Numbered from the stretch's first letter, positions 33,701-41,953 are shown. The stretch: DNA of 64,000 nt from Mycobacterium sp. ACS1612 (GCF_001667505.1 NZ_LZHZ01000070.1:41869-105868), one strand, 5' to 3'. The notes: a model not told the origin generated them from the sequence alone. Translations and numbers: made by a program.

Positions 33701-34145
33701 GGGCGACGGCGAAGTTCTCCACCCACGCCTGGACGAGATCGCCGGGGCCGGACCCCACCGCGTCTTCGTCGACCGGCCGCAGATACGGCTTGAGATCCTC
33801 GGCGAGCGCCTTGGGGTATTCGAAACCAGCCGAACCAGACCAGTGTTCGGCCCAGTCCTCGATGAAAAAGTCGAACGGGTTGATCACCTTCAGATCGGCG
33901 ATCAAGCCGACCGTGATGGTCAGGCCGCGGGCCCGGTTCGGGAACACCACCCGCGCCAGGAAGTTGCCGAACGCGTCCTGCTGCCAATTGATGAAGTGGT
34001 CGCCGGGTTCGATCGTCAGCGAGTAGGCCTCGATCAGCGTGCGCGAATGCGGAGCCGGACGCAGCCGAATGACGTGCGGGTACACCTGCACCAGCCGGTC
34101 AAATGTGTAGCTGGTGCGATGCTCCAGCGCCACCTTGATGCCCAC
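30765..34145 (-). CDS. Transglutaminase plus DUF2126 protein, Rv2566-like
   Basis: 1126-residue protein, the largest in the window. Residues 1-280 are a bacterial transglutaminase module with Cys in GSCRDSAWLLV (near 193), His in DLHAWAEVYIP (near 240) and Asp in GLDPTSGL (near 257). Residues of about 300-1126 are DUF2126 (LTIGGEPTFVSIDNQTDPEW; GGNHITLGG; PHFLIHDIADVAADLR), which often resembles glutamine-synthetase-type ligase folds. Near residues 785-810 a 30-base repeat inserts SVAPGHGRSA copies. It starts 12 bases after the DUF389 gene. Confidence 0.93.
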   Translation of the reverse strand: MGIKVALEHRTSYTFDRLVQVYPHVIRLRPAPHSRTLIEAYSLTIEPGDHFINWQQDAFGNFLARVVFPNRARGLTITVGLIADLKVINPFDFFIEDWAEHWSGSAGFEYPKALAEDLKPYLRPVDEDAVGSGPGDLVQAWVENFAVAPGTRTIDFLVALNHAINADVGYSVRMEPGVQTPDHTLRTGIGSCRDSAWLLVSVLRQLGLAARFVSGYLVQLTSDVEALDGPSGPAADFTDLHAWAEVYIPGAGWIGLDPTSGLFAGEGHIPLSATPHPESAAPITGATEPCETTLDFSNLVTRVHEDPRVTLPYTEAAWGAICALGATVDDRLTAGDVRLTIGGEPTFVSIDNQTDPEWSTDADGPHKRERASALAARLKKMWAPQGLVQRSQGKWYPGEPLPRWQIGLIWRDDGQPLWTNEALFADPWAGADPQALAPDAGCQVLTAITDGLGLPPSQVRPAYEDALGRLAAAVRRPDGEPVASADDLADDTPAERAALLARVDEAVTEPAAYVLPLHRRDDDSGWASADWKLRRGRIVLLEGDSPAGLRLPLDSISWHPPRPSYDADPLPRREELRVDAEPAAVVEDADGAPTTAMVAEIRDGHLYLYLPPTERLEHFVDLVARVEAAAAKVDCAVVIEGYGPPPDPRVRSMTITPDPGVIEVNITPTGSFAEQRQQLETLYEQARQVRLSTESFDVDGTHGGTGGGNHITLGGQTPADSPLLRRPDLLVSLLTYWQRHPSLSYLFAGRFVGTTSQAPRVDEGRAEALYELEIAFAEIARLTAGASVAPGHGRSASVAPGHGRSASVAPWITDRALRHLLTDITGNAHRAEFCIDKLYSPDSARGRLGLLELRGFEMPPHFQMAMVQSLLVRSLVAWFWDEPLRAPLIRHGANLHGRYLLPHFLIHDIADVAADLRAHGINFDTSWLDPFTEFRFPRIGTAVFDGVEIELRGAIEPWNVLGEESTAGGTARYVDSSVERIQVRLIGADRHRYVVTANGYPIPLLSTDNPDVQVGGVRFRAWQPPSALHPTITVDGPLRFELVDTVTATSRGGCTYHVSHPGGRAYDSPPVNAVEAESRRGRRFDATGFTAGKVDMSDIREKQARQSTDVGAPGILDLRRVRTVLQ
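31717..31790. repeat. 30-bp tandem repeat, 2.5 copies, inside the DUF2126 gene
   Basis: Units at 31717-31746 and 31747-31776 are identical, followed by a 14-base partial unit (31777-31790). Each starts GGAGCGACGCTTGCGGAGCG and ends ACCATGTCCC. In frame, it adds ten residues per copy (SVAPGHGRSA) to the host protein. Likely a dispersed mycobacterial repeat that expanded in a surface loop. Confidence 0.93.
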
Positions 34146-34157
34146 GGTGCGATCACA

Positions 34158-35093
34158 TCACAATGTCCGCGCCCGTGCCTGTCGACGGCGATCCGCGAGC
34201 TGACGCACCCACAACACCAACACGCCTGCCACGACGATGCCGACCAGATTCACGGCCAGCTGGGCGGCGGACTGCGCCGCGATCGACCAGTCGCCGACCG
34301 TGGCCGCGACGACGGCGAAACCCGCGGCGGGCACCGTGGTGACCGAGATGAAAACTCCGACCAGCGCAGCGGATTTCGCCGACACCAACGACAACATGCC
34401 TGCTGCGCCGGCGAACAGGGCGACCACCAACGACAGCGGCCCGACCCGGAAGATGAAGTCGACCTCGGACAACTGGCGGGTGCTTTCCAGGGTGATCCAG
34501 CCGAGCGCCTCCCCGCCGAGCACGCCGAGGGCCGTCACGAGCATCGCGGCCGGGAAGCCGACGAACAACGCCACGGCGGCGCGGCGCGCGAGGTAGGCCC
34601 GCCGGCGCGCCAGCGCGACGGCAAGCGCGGCCAATGGACCGAACTCCGGCCCCACCACCATCGCGCCGACGACGGTGACGGGCGAATCGGTGACCACCCC
34701 GACCGCCGCGATCAGGCACGCGAGGCACAGGAAGGTCAGGTAAGCGGCGTTGAGCGTGGACTCCTCCCGGGTGCGGGCGGCGAGTTCGTCCCACACCACG
34801 GCGTCGGCCGGATCACCTGCGGCCTCGTCCTCGGCGCGGTAAGCGCGGGTCGACAGCACTGTGTCGACGACGTCGAGTGTGATCGCTCCGCGTTCTTTGA
34901 CCCGCAGCCGTTTGAGTCCGTCGATGACCTCGTTGGCCGACTCCCTGGCGATGTCGGCGGTGATCTCGTCGCCGTCCGGGTCGAGCGCCGCCCCGCGGTG
35001 GACGACCAGATGCGTCACACCGGGGTTCTCGGTGAGCAGTTCGATGACCGGTTCGCGTAGTTCGGTCGGCGCGATCACCCGCAAATGCAGCAT
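34158..35093 (-). CDS. DUF389 integral membrane protein
   Basis: 311-residue membrane protein. The N-terminal 110 residues form a cytoplasmic ACT-like domain (MLHLRVIAPTELREPVIELL), followed by six or so helices with the DUF389 signature TFLCLACLIAAVGVVTDSPVTVVGAMVVGPEFGPLAALAVAL. ATG at 35093 was chosen; a GTG three codons earlier is possible. It is the first gene of the five-gene operon leading to the transglutaminase and ATP-grasp proteins. Could move the small molecule used or made by them (inference). Confidence 0.88.
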   Translation of the reverse strand: MLHLRVIAPTELREPVIELLTENPGVTHLVVHRGAALDPDGDEITADIARESANEVIDGLKRLRVKERGAITLDVVDTVLSTRAYRAEDEAAGDPADAVVWDELAARTREESTLNAAYLTFLCLACLIAAVGVVTDSPVTVVGAMVVGPEFGPLAALAVALARRRAYLARRAAVALFVGFPAAMLVTALGVLGGEALGWITLESTRQLSEVDFIFRVGPLSLVVALFAGAAGMLSLVSAKSAALVGVFISVTTVPAAGFAVVAATVGDWSIAAQSAAQLAVNLVGIVVAGVLVLWVRQLADRRRQARARTL

Positions 35094-35126
35094 GTCCGGC
35101 ACAGTAGCCAGTCCTAGGCTGTTGTG

Positions 35127-35397
35127 ATGGCGACCTGGACGGACGGACGTCGCCGGCATTGCCGCTGAGCTTCCCGAGACCGCGGAGGCCTCGCCGCGCA
35201 ACTGGCGGGTGCGAGAAAAGCTCATTGCCTGGGAACTGCCGCTGCGCAAGGCGGACTAGACGGCACTCGGGGCGGACGCGCCGGACCTCGAGATCCCCGG
35301 TATCCGGGTGGCCCCGCATTTCGACGGCTACCCCGCGGTGCGGGTTCGGCTGGCCGAGATCGACGTTGCCGAACTCCAGGAGCTGATAACAACTACG
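35127..35397 (+). pseudogene. Decayed MmcQ/YjbR-family gene
   Basis: The start MATWTDGRR (35127) is followed by a frameshift near 35150. The next frame reads ELPETAEASPRNWRVREKL, IAWELPLRKAD, an in-frame TAG at 35257-35259, then ALGADAPDLEIPG, a deletion of the middle of the family, PHFDGYPAVRVRL and AEIDVAELQELITT. This is the MmcQ/YjbR order with one frameshift, one nonsense codon, one deletion and a lost C-terminus. The rest of the 35094-35470 gap shows nothing else. Confidence 0.8.
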
Positions 35398-35470
35398 TTG
35401 CGATGCAGAGTCTTGATAGCGGTGATCATCGGAGCGAATAGCCCACGACTCACGTTGACCGACAACCGGA

Positions 35471-36013
35471 TTAGTCGAATCCGCCGAGCACCTTCTGCAG
35501 CCGACGGCGCCCGCGATACAGCCGTGACATGACGGTTCCGTGTGGAGTGTTCATGATCTTGGCGATGTCCGAGCGTCGGAGACCTTCCACGTCTGCGTAG
35601 TAGACCACAGTCCGGATGTGCTCGGGCAACTCCTGCATCGCCGCTCTAATCTCACTGTCCGGCAACATCTTCAACGCAAGTTCTTCCGACGAGGGTGACC
35701 CGGAAGAGGAGTGTCGACTCTCGGCATACTGTTGCGCGTCGGTGATGTCATCGACGGGGTACTGCGGCCTGCGCTGGCTTCTGCGGTAGGAACTGATGTA
35801 AGCGTTGGTCATGATGCGGCCCAGCCACGCAATGAGGTTGGTGCCCTCCTGAAAGGATGCGAAGGCGGCATACGCATTGGCCAATGTGTCCTGTACAAGG
35901 TCCTCTGCGTCCGCGTGGTTGCGTGTCAGCCGAAGGGCTTGGCGGTCAAGCCGGTCCAGCAGTGGCAGAACGTCACGCTGGAAGCGTTGGTGAGTCTCGA
36001 AGTTCTCGGTCAT
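35471..36013 (-). CDS. ECF RNA polymerase sigma factor, SigH/SigE-like
   Basis: 180-residue group-4 sigma factor. Region 2 is seen in QALRLTRNHADAEDLVQDTLANAYAAFASFQEGTNLIAWLGRIMTNAYISSYRR and region 4 in LPEHIRTVVYYADVEGLRRSDIAKIMNTPHGTVMSRLYRGRRRLQ. A flexible Ser-rich linker joins them. The ATG at 36013 overlaps the LysR stop by 4 bases. No anti-sigma gene (no HxxxCxxC protein) lies next to it, unlike typical SigH-type factors. It reads as the last gene of a small peptide-LysR-sigma operon. Confidence 0.92.
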   Translation of the reverse strand: MTENFETHQRFQRDVLPLLDRLDRQALRLTRNHADAEDLVQDTLANAYAAFASFQEGTNLIAWLGRIMTNAYISSYRRSQRRPQYPVDDITDAQQYAESRHSSSGSPSSEELALKMLPDSEIRAAMQELPEHIRTVVYYADVEGLRRSDIAKIMNTPHGTVMSRLYRGRRRLQKVLGGFD

Positions 36014-37122
36014 TCGTCGTCGTCCGGCGCATCGAGTGTGGTGATGAGTTGGGCGATATCGCGGCGACGCGAAGTAGCACGCCACACGGCCCAGGTTCGT
36101 TGGACCACGGAATCACCCGCGATCGGCGCCCACACGACGGTGTCTGAGGCCGGCGGCACGCTATGCCGGGGAACAAGGGCGAAAGCCTGCCGCGAGCCGA
36201 CCGCGGCCAGCATGACGGAGGGAATCGCAATCTCGCCTTCGTCGTCCGCCGAGCCGATGTCGATTCCGTGGCCCCGCAGGATGGCCGCCAGTTCGTCATG
36301 CCAGGCGGGGCTGCTCGCCCGGGGCCAGTCGAACCATTGCAGTCCCCTCAGAGCGTCAAGGCGAACGCCGCTCGAGTCGGTGACTTGCGCCCCCAAATCC
36401 GTTGCCAGCAGGACTCCAAGAGTCTCGCGCGCCACCAACACCGCGTCGAACTCTGCGCCAATCGGCCGTTCTCTCACGAAGATCACGTCAAGTGCGCCGG
36501 TACGCAAGTCTTCGAGCTGGTCAGACATCGATTGGTGGTAGCGCGGTTCGACCCGCGTCGGGCGGTCGCCTGCCGCGAATTGTGCAAGCGCGCGCAGCAC
36601 GTCGACGCTGAGTAACAGCGGAATCCCCAGTCGGATCACGCCTCCACCCTCGACCGTATAACCCGCCATCACCCGCCGGAGTTGGTGATGCTTGGCAAGG
36701 ACTGCGCGCGCCTCCGCCCGCAGCGCACGCCCGGCCAGCGTGATGTGCACGCCAGATTTTGCGCGCACGAATAGCTTCACGCCGAGGTAATCCTCCAGTG
36801 CACCTATCGTTTGAGAAAGCGCGGGTTGACTGACGTGAAGTCTTCGCGCGGCGACGGAGAAACCGCCTTCCTCGGCTACCGCGAGGAAGGCCTCCAGTCT
36901 GGCTGGAGTGAGGAACCCAACTGTCGAAGCGCCATCACCTGCCGACGGTCCGGCGGGCTGGCTGCCGCGCGACGGCCGAACGCTACGCCGAGATTCGCGC
37001 TGATGTGGCACAGGGACCTTTTCGCTCGGGGAGAGTGTTCGGGACGGTTGCAATCGCAACCTTGTTGGCACGAGGGCGGTTTCGTTTGCCTCGAAGGCAA
37101 TGTCCGAGCTGTCTGTGGTCAT
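36010..37122 (-). CDS. LysR-family regulator with long N-terminal extension
   Basis: 370-residue transcription factor. The winged helix begins only near residue 70 (LTPARLEAFLAVAEEGGFSVAARRLHVSQPALSQTIGALEDYLGVKLF), so about 68 Arg/Ser/Pro-rich residues precede it. The LysR substrate domain follows (VIRLGIPLLLSVDVL to the C-terminus). No good internal start for a normal-length protein exists, so the extension seems genuine or results from an old fusion. The ATG overlaps the stop of a small ORF upstream and the gene overlaps the sigma gene downstream. Confidence 0.88.
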   Translation of the reverse strand: MTTDSSDIAFEANETALVPTRLRLQPSRTLSPSEKVPVPHQRESRRSVRPSRGSQPAGPSAGDGASTVGFLTPARLEAFLAVAEEGGFSVAARRLHVSQPALSQTIGALEDYLGVKLFVRAKSGVHITLAGRALRAEARAVLAKHHQLRRVMAGYTVEGGGVIRLGIPLLLSVDVLRALAQFAAGDRPTRVEPRYHQSMSDQLEDLRTGALDVIFVRERPIGAEFDAVLVARETLGVLLATDLGAQVTDSSGVRLDALRGLQWFDWPRASSPAWHDELAAILRGHGIDIGSADDEGEIAIPSVMLAAVGSRQAFALVPRHSVPPASDTVVWAPIAGDSVVQRTWAVWRATSRRRDIAQLITTLDAPDDDE

Positions 37123-37268
37123 GGCCGCCTCGATACCAACGTGTATCCGACACCGGCGAACAAGGCAGGCGAAACCAACAGCATGCCCAAGATCGTGTGC
37201 ATCATCGTTCTCTCCATGTGGAACGCCTCGCCGTGCGTGAAGGCGCCGTGGCTGGGGTCGTGAATCAT
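37119..37268 (-). CDS. Small hydrophobic membrane peptide upstream of LysR
   Basis: ORF of 49 residues from ATG at 37268, or 28 residues from an internal MM pair preceded by GGAGAG (starting near 37203). The core is MMHTILGMLLVSPALFAGVG, one likely transmembrane helix, with an Arg-rich end (YTLVSRRP). Its stop overlaps the LysR ATG (ATGA), which argues for translation. It could be a coupled leader or a membrane sensor peptide. No known family recognised. Confidence 0.45.
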   Translation of the reverse strand: MIHDPSHGAFTHGEAFHMERTMMHTILGMLLVSPALFAGVGYTLVSRRP

Positions 37269-37363
37269 CCCCGTAGGACCCCAGTGTGCGGGCGCAGGCG
37301 GGTGATTCGAGTCCGCCACTTGCCAGCCTTTACAGCCGGTGAACGTGTACCGTCGGCTGGGAA

Positions 37364-40156
37364 ATGGCCGGGAGTCTTGGTGTTCCTGCCGTCGGGTTGA
37401 TCGGCCGACGAAGCGAAATGCGCACACTCGGCGAACTTCTCGGGGCGATCCGCTCCGGCCAAAGCCGGGTGCTGGTGGTCAGCGGTGAGCCCGGTGTTGG
37501 CAAAACGGTGTTGTTGGAGGCGCTGGTCCAGCAGGCGACCGGCTGCCTCGTGCTACACGCGGGCGGTGTGCAAGCGGAAATGGAGCTGGCCTTTGCCGGC
37601 CTGCACCAGCTACTAGCACCGATCATCGGCAGGCTCGATGTCTTGCCGCAGCCTCAGCGCGAGGCACTCGAAACCACGTTCGGCCTGAGTGCCGCGGCGA
37701 AATCCGACAGATTCTTCATTGGCTTGGCCGCGTTGACTCTACTCTCCGCGGTCGCTGATGAGCAGCCAGTCATTTGCGTGATCGACGACGAACAGTGGCT
37801 CGACAGCGCGTCCAAACAGGTCATGGCATTCGTGTCGCGCCGGTTGGGTGCCGAGTCCGTCGGCCTCGTCTTCGCGTCGCGAACGCCGAGCGACGAGTTG
37901 TCCGGATTGCCGGAGTTGAAGGTTGACGGGTTGGCGGTTGAGGAGGCACGGGTTCTGCTCGACTCCGTACTCACGGCCCCGGTTGATCCCCACGTACGCG
38001 ACCAGATCGTGACCGAGACTCGCGGCAATCCGTTGGCGCTACTTGAACTCACCCGAGGCGTCACACCCGCGGAACTGGCCGGCGGTTTCACATTGCCCGG
38101 GCTGATCCCGCTTTCGGGCCGAATTGAGGCGAGCTTTCGGCGCCGCCTCGAGCAGTTGCCCAAAGCGGCCGTACGTTTCGTTCAGTTGGCTGCGGCGGAC
38201 CCGGTGGGCGATCCGTCCCTGCTATGGAGTGCAGCATCTCTGCTTGGCGTCGACGCCGAGGCCGCGCTGCCTGCCCTGGACGCTGGTCTCCTCGAAGTCG
38301 GCACGCGGGTGCAGTTTCGCCATCCGCTGGTTCGGTCGGCGGCCTATCGATCGGCCTCGCTGTCCGATCGACAAGCCGTTCACCGGGCATTGGCCGATGC
38401 CACCGACCCCCGGGTGGATCCGGATCGACGCGCTTGGCATCGGGCGCAGGCGTCCGTGGGGCCGGATGAAGGCGTCGCCGAGGAACTCGAGAGCTCCGCC
38501 GACCGCGCTCAAAGCCGTGGCGGGTTGGCCGCAGCAGCCGCCTTTTTGGAACGCGCGGCAGCGCTCACCCCTGATCCCGCGCGCCGCGGCAGTCGCACTT
38601 TGGCCGCCGCCAAGGCCAAACGTGACGCCGGGGCGCTCGATGCCGCCCTCGGACTGCTTGTCGCCACCGACGGCGCGCCGCTCGACGACATGCAGCTCGC
38701 ACAGGCGCAATACCTGCGCGGGGAAATCGCGTTCGATCAACTCCGAGTCCAGGATGCGGCTCGCTATCTGCAAAGCGCTGCCGCACTATTCGCTCCCCTC
38801 AGTCCTGAGCTGACACGAGAAGTCCGACTACAGGCTCTCGACGCGACGATGTGGCTTGCTGATCTCGACGGCCCCGGCGGTATGCGCGAGACCGCGGCGG
38901 CAGCACGCGCAGGTACCCCAAGCCTCCAGCCGCCGCGGACAGTCGATGTGTTGCTCGATGCGCTTGCGTCCCTGTACACCGACGGTTATCAGGCGGGTGC
39001 GCCGATGCTCGCCCACGCCATCCGATTGATGCTCGCTGACGATGCACGCGACGACGCCCGTTTGTGGCTCCCGCTGGCCCGCTCGAAAGTGACAGCTGCT
39101 CTTGCCGCCGAGCTGTGGGATGCAGAAGCGTGGCACGAACTGGCTTTGGGACTCGTCCATTTCGCCCGTCGCACCGGCGCGCCGGTGTACCTCCAGTTCG
39201 CGCTGCAGTACCTGGCGTGGACTTATCTGCTACGCGGCGAGTTCGCGACCGCGAGCTTGGTGATCGACGAAGGTCGGCTGGTAGCCGATGCGACGGGAAA
39301 CGCGCCGCTGACTTTCATGGACATGTTGATGGCTGCCTGGCGTGGCCATGAGCAGTCGGCGTCGGAACTGATTGGGGCTACGGAGGCGTCCGCTACCGAG
39401 CGTGGATTGTGTAAGGTCGCCGACTTCGCCGCGTATGCGCGATCGGTGCTCTACAACGGCTTGGGCCGCCACGAGGAGGCCCTCGTCGCCGCCCGCCGGG
39501 TTTTCGAAAGCGACCACGTCGGATTCTCGGCCTTCGTCATCCCTGAACTGTCCGAAGCCGCTTCCCGCACTAAAGACGTGGACGGGATCACTGTGGCGTT
39601 GGAATACGTCTCGGACCGCATCGGGACGAACTCCACCGCTTGGCTATCGGGCATTCAAGCGCGCCTGCGTGCGCTGCTCACCAGCGGGCAAGCGGCCGAA
39701 CGCTATTACCGAGAATCCCTCGTCCTACTCGGCCAGACAAATGTGGCTGCCGAACTTGCCCGCGGCCACCTTCTCTACGGCGAATGGCTGCGCCGTGAAA
39801 ACAGGCGTGTCGAAGCGCGCACCGCGCTTCGTACTGCCGACGAAATGTTCACCGCCATGGGGGCCGACGGGTTCGCCGAGCGGGCGCGTCGCGAGTTGCT
39901 CGCCACCGGTGAGACTGCGCGCAAGCGCAAGACCACGACGCACGATGAGCTCACACCCCAAGAACTGCAGGTGGCCCGGCTCGCGAGGGATGGATTGACC
40001 AACCCCGAAATCGGCGTCCAATTGTTCATCAGTCCCCGCACGGTCCAGTACCACCTTCGCAAGGTGTTCTCCAAGCTCGGCATCCGGTCACGCGCGGAAC
40101 TGACCCACGTCCTGTCCTCCAGTCAAGTGGGAGCCAGAAACCGCGACCACGACTGA
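37364..40156 (+). CDS. LuxR-type regulator of the LAL family with N-terminal AAA ATPase
   Basis: 930-residue regulator. The N-terminal ATPase has Walker A SGEPGVGKTVLL (residues 40-51) and Walker B VICVIDDEQWLD (near 138). A long helical TPR-like middle follows (residues 300-850). The C-terminal LuxR helix-turn-helix is DELTPQELQVARLARDGLTNPEIGVQLFISPRTVQYHLRKVFSKLGIRSRAEL (about 861-915). This is the MalT/LAL layout: signal binding in the middle and ATP-dependent activation. The neighbours downstream are an alpha/beta hydrolase and an SDR, plausible targets. Confidence 0.93.
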   Translation: MAGSLGVPAVGLIGRRSEMRTLGELLGAIRSGQSRVLVVSGEPGVGKTVLLEALVQQATGCLVLHAGGVQAEMELAFAGLHQLLAPIIGRLDVLPQPQREALETTFGLSAAAKSDRFFIGLAALTLLSAVADEQPVICVIDDEQWLDSASKQVMAFVSRRLGAESVGLVFASRTPSDELSGLPELKVDGLAVEEARVLLDSVLTAPVDPHVRDQIVTETRGNPLALLELTRGVTPAELAGGFTLPGLIPLSGRIEASFRRRLEQLPKAAVRFVQLAAADPVGDPSLLWSAASLLGVDAEAALPALDAGLLEVGTRVQFRHPLVRSAAYRSASLSDRQAVHRALADATDPRVDPDRRAWHRAQASVGPDEGVAEELESSADRAQSRGGLAAAAAFLERAAALTPDPARRGSRTLAAAKAKRDAGALDAALGLLVATDGAPLDDMQLAQAQYLRGEIAFDQLRVQDAARYLQSAAALFAPLSPELTREVRLQALDATMWLADLDGPGGMRETAAAARAGTPSLQPPRTVDVLLDALASLYTDGYQAGAPMLAHAIRLMLADDARDDARLWLPLARSKVTAALAAELWDAEAWHELALGLVHFARRTGAPVYLQFALQYLAWTYLLRGEFATASLVIDEGRLVADATGNAPLTFMDMLMAAWRGHEQSASELIGATEASATERGLCKVADFAAYARSVLYNGLGRHEEALVAARRVFESDHVGFSAFVIPELSEAASRTKDVDGITVALEYVSDRIGTNSTAWLSGIQARLRALLTSGQAAERYYRESLVLLGQTNVAAELARGHLLYGEWLRRENRRVEARTALRTADEMFTAMGADGFAERARRELLATGETARKRKTTTHDELTPQELQVARLARDGLTNPEIGVQLFISPRTVQYHLRKVFSKLGIRSRAELTHVLSSSQVGARNRDHD

Positions 40157-40257
40157 AAGTCGCGTTCTTTGGAAAATTCACATGACTGTGCGATGGCGGA
40201 TGCGAAGTTTCGTCGACGGGAAAGACACTAATAAACCCGGTCGGAAGGGAACTGCCA

Positions 40258-41094
40258 GTGACGAAGTGGTTCAACATCCCGATGGAGCTTCGCTACCGAA
40301 CCATCGACGGACTGGCGATCCGCGTCGCCGAAACCCCACCCCGCGGCGAACAGGCGTTGCTCTTGAGCCCGTGGCCGGAGAGCGTGTTGGCGTTTCAACC
40401 GGTATGGGCGTGCCTGTGTGAGGACGTGCAACTCACGGCGATCGACCTGCCGGGATTCGGCCGCTCAGAGCGCCGTCCATCGTTGCTGACGCCAGAGGCG
40501 ATGGCGGAGTTCATCATTCGAGTGATCGATGCGATGGGCTTGGACAATCCACACGCCGTTGGGCCCGGCAGCGGCACAGCCGCTTTACTTCTCGCCGCGG
40601 CCAGACATCCGGGGCGGCTTCGCAGCCTTGTCATCAGCGGCATGTCCCCACGTCGACGAGAACTAGATGAGCTCTTCACCGGCTCGCGCGACGACGGCCA
40701 CATCAGCGATTCACGACACTTCCTCGACCGGATGCTCTCGCTGATCGAGCGGTATGAACTCCCCCCTGAGATCCGCGACGATTACCAATGTTCCTACGAG
40801 GGCGTCCGCTTCGTGGACTCACTGAGGTACATGCGGAGCTACCATGCCGAGGTGACAGTCCTGCGCGACTTGCTCGCCGAAGTGTCGACACCGGTGAGGA
40901 TCATCGCCGGACGCCGTGACCCGTTTGCGCCGCCGGAGGATGCCGAGCTTCTTGCGGCCAGCCTGCCCGACGGTGATCTCACTGTTCTCGACGCTGGCCA
41001 CTTTGTGTGGGAAGACGCCGCCGACGAGTACGGCGAACTGGTCAGCAGCTTTTGGCGCAAGCTGCGTCACCCAATCTGCGGCGGAGAAAGGTAG
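40258..41094 (+). CDS. Alpha/beta-hydrolase fold protein lacking the nucleophile
   Basis: 278 residues with a full alpha/beta-hydrolase pattern: LLSPWPES oxyanion region, TAIDLPGFGRSERR, the elbow at residues 102-106, an acid in AGRRDPFAPPED and the His in VLDAGHFVWED. The elbow reads GPGSG, so the central nucleophile position (Asp or Ser in relatives such as GPDVG) is Gly. Adjacent Ser105 is off by one. It may be a non-catalytic ligand-binding protein. GTG start with GGAAGG upstream. Follows the LAL regulator by 101 bases. Confidence 0.87.
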   Translation: MTKWFNIPMELRYRTIDGLAIRVAETPPRGEQALLLSPWPESVLAFQPVWACLCEDVQLTAIDLPGFGRSERRPSLLTPEAMAEFIIRVIDAMGLDNPHAVGPGSGTAALLLAAARHPGRLRSLVISGMSPRRRELDELFTGSRDDGHISDSRHFLDRMLSLIERYELPPEIRDDYQCSYEGVRFVDSLRYMRSYHAEVTVLRDLLAEVSTPVRIIAGRRDPFAPPEDAELLAASLPDGDLTVLDAGHFVWEDAADEYGELVSSFWRKLRHPICGGER

Positions 41095-41777
41095 TACCCC
41101 GCAGCCGACAGAGTGCTCTTGACCCGACGCGACTGCTCGTCGGCGAGCACTTCTTCCTGGTCGTTCCCAACACCCTCTAGTGCTGTCTCCGCGACGACAC
41201 GTGGATCCGACTTCTTCGTATCGATTGCGCCGGCCATGTCCGTGTCGACGAACCCGACGTGTAAGGCGGTCACGAGAACGCCTCGATCGCGTAGCGCGAG
41301 CCGCAGCGCGTTGGTGAAGTTCCACGCCGCAGACTTCGTGGTCGAATATGCGGAGACCAGCGGCCGTGCGAACCATGTGGCATCGGACAGCACGTTGATG
41401 ATCGCACCTCCACCGTTGCCGACGATCACCGGCGCGAATGCCTGGCTGGTGTGGACCATTCCATAGAAGTTGGTTTCGAACATTCGGCGGGCGACGTCGA
41501 CAAAAGAGGGATCGAGCGCGCCCTGGTTCACCACACCGATACCCGCGTTGTTGACCAGTAATGTGACGTCGCCGCACTTCTCGGCGGCGGAGTCGACCGT
41601 GTCGGGGTCGGTGACGTCAAGTCGCACCGGGACGATCGACGGGTCGTCGAACGGTTCGGGGTTTCGCATTCCGGCGTAGACGCGCCGCACGCCGCGAGCA
41701 CGTAAGGCACGAGCGAAGGCTAGGCCCAGACCGCGATTGGCACCTGTGACGAAGGCAACTGAACTTCTGATGTCCAT
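41067..41777 (-). CDS. Short-chain dehydrogenase/reductase
   Basis: 236-residue classical SDR. Cofactor motif TGANRGLG (residues 12-19), LDVTDPDTV, NNAG, the catalytic Ser in NVLSDAT and the YxxxK motif as AYSTTKSAAWNF. The first basic residue after strand two (AGMRN) suggests NADP preference (inference). ATG at 41777 is chosen because GAAAGGAG precedes it. The 3' end overlaps the convergent hydrolase gene by 28 bases. Divergent from the F420-dependent reductase gene at 41954. Confidence 0.93.
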   Translation of the reverse strand: MDIRSSVAFVTGANRGLGLAFARALRARGVRRVYAGMRNPEPFDDPSIVPVRLDVTDPDTVDSAAEKCGDVTLLVNNAGIGVVNQGALDPSFVDVARRMFETNFYGMVHTSQAFAPVIVGNGGGAIINVLSDATWFARPLVSAYSTTKSAAWNFTNALRLALRDRGVLVTALHVGFVDTDMAGAIDTKKSDPRVVAETALEGVGNDQEEVLADEQSRRVKSTLSAAGYYLSPPQIG

Positions 41778-41953
41778 GATCTCCTTTCTCCGAACTGAAC
41801 AACTGCAGACATGACGCGGATCGTGCAGGGGCACCATGCAGACTGTCGATAGCACCCATAACCGGCGCGGATGGACGTCGCGGACTGTTTTCAGACGCGA
41901 GAGGCGTTGTCGTCGTTGCATTTACGCGATTCTGTAGCGAAGGAAACCTGCTC

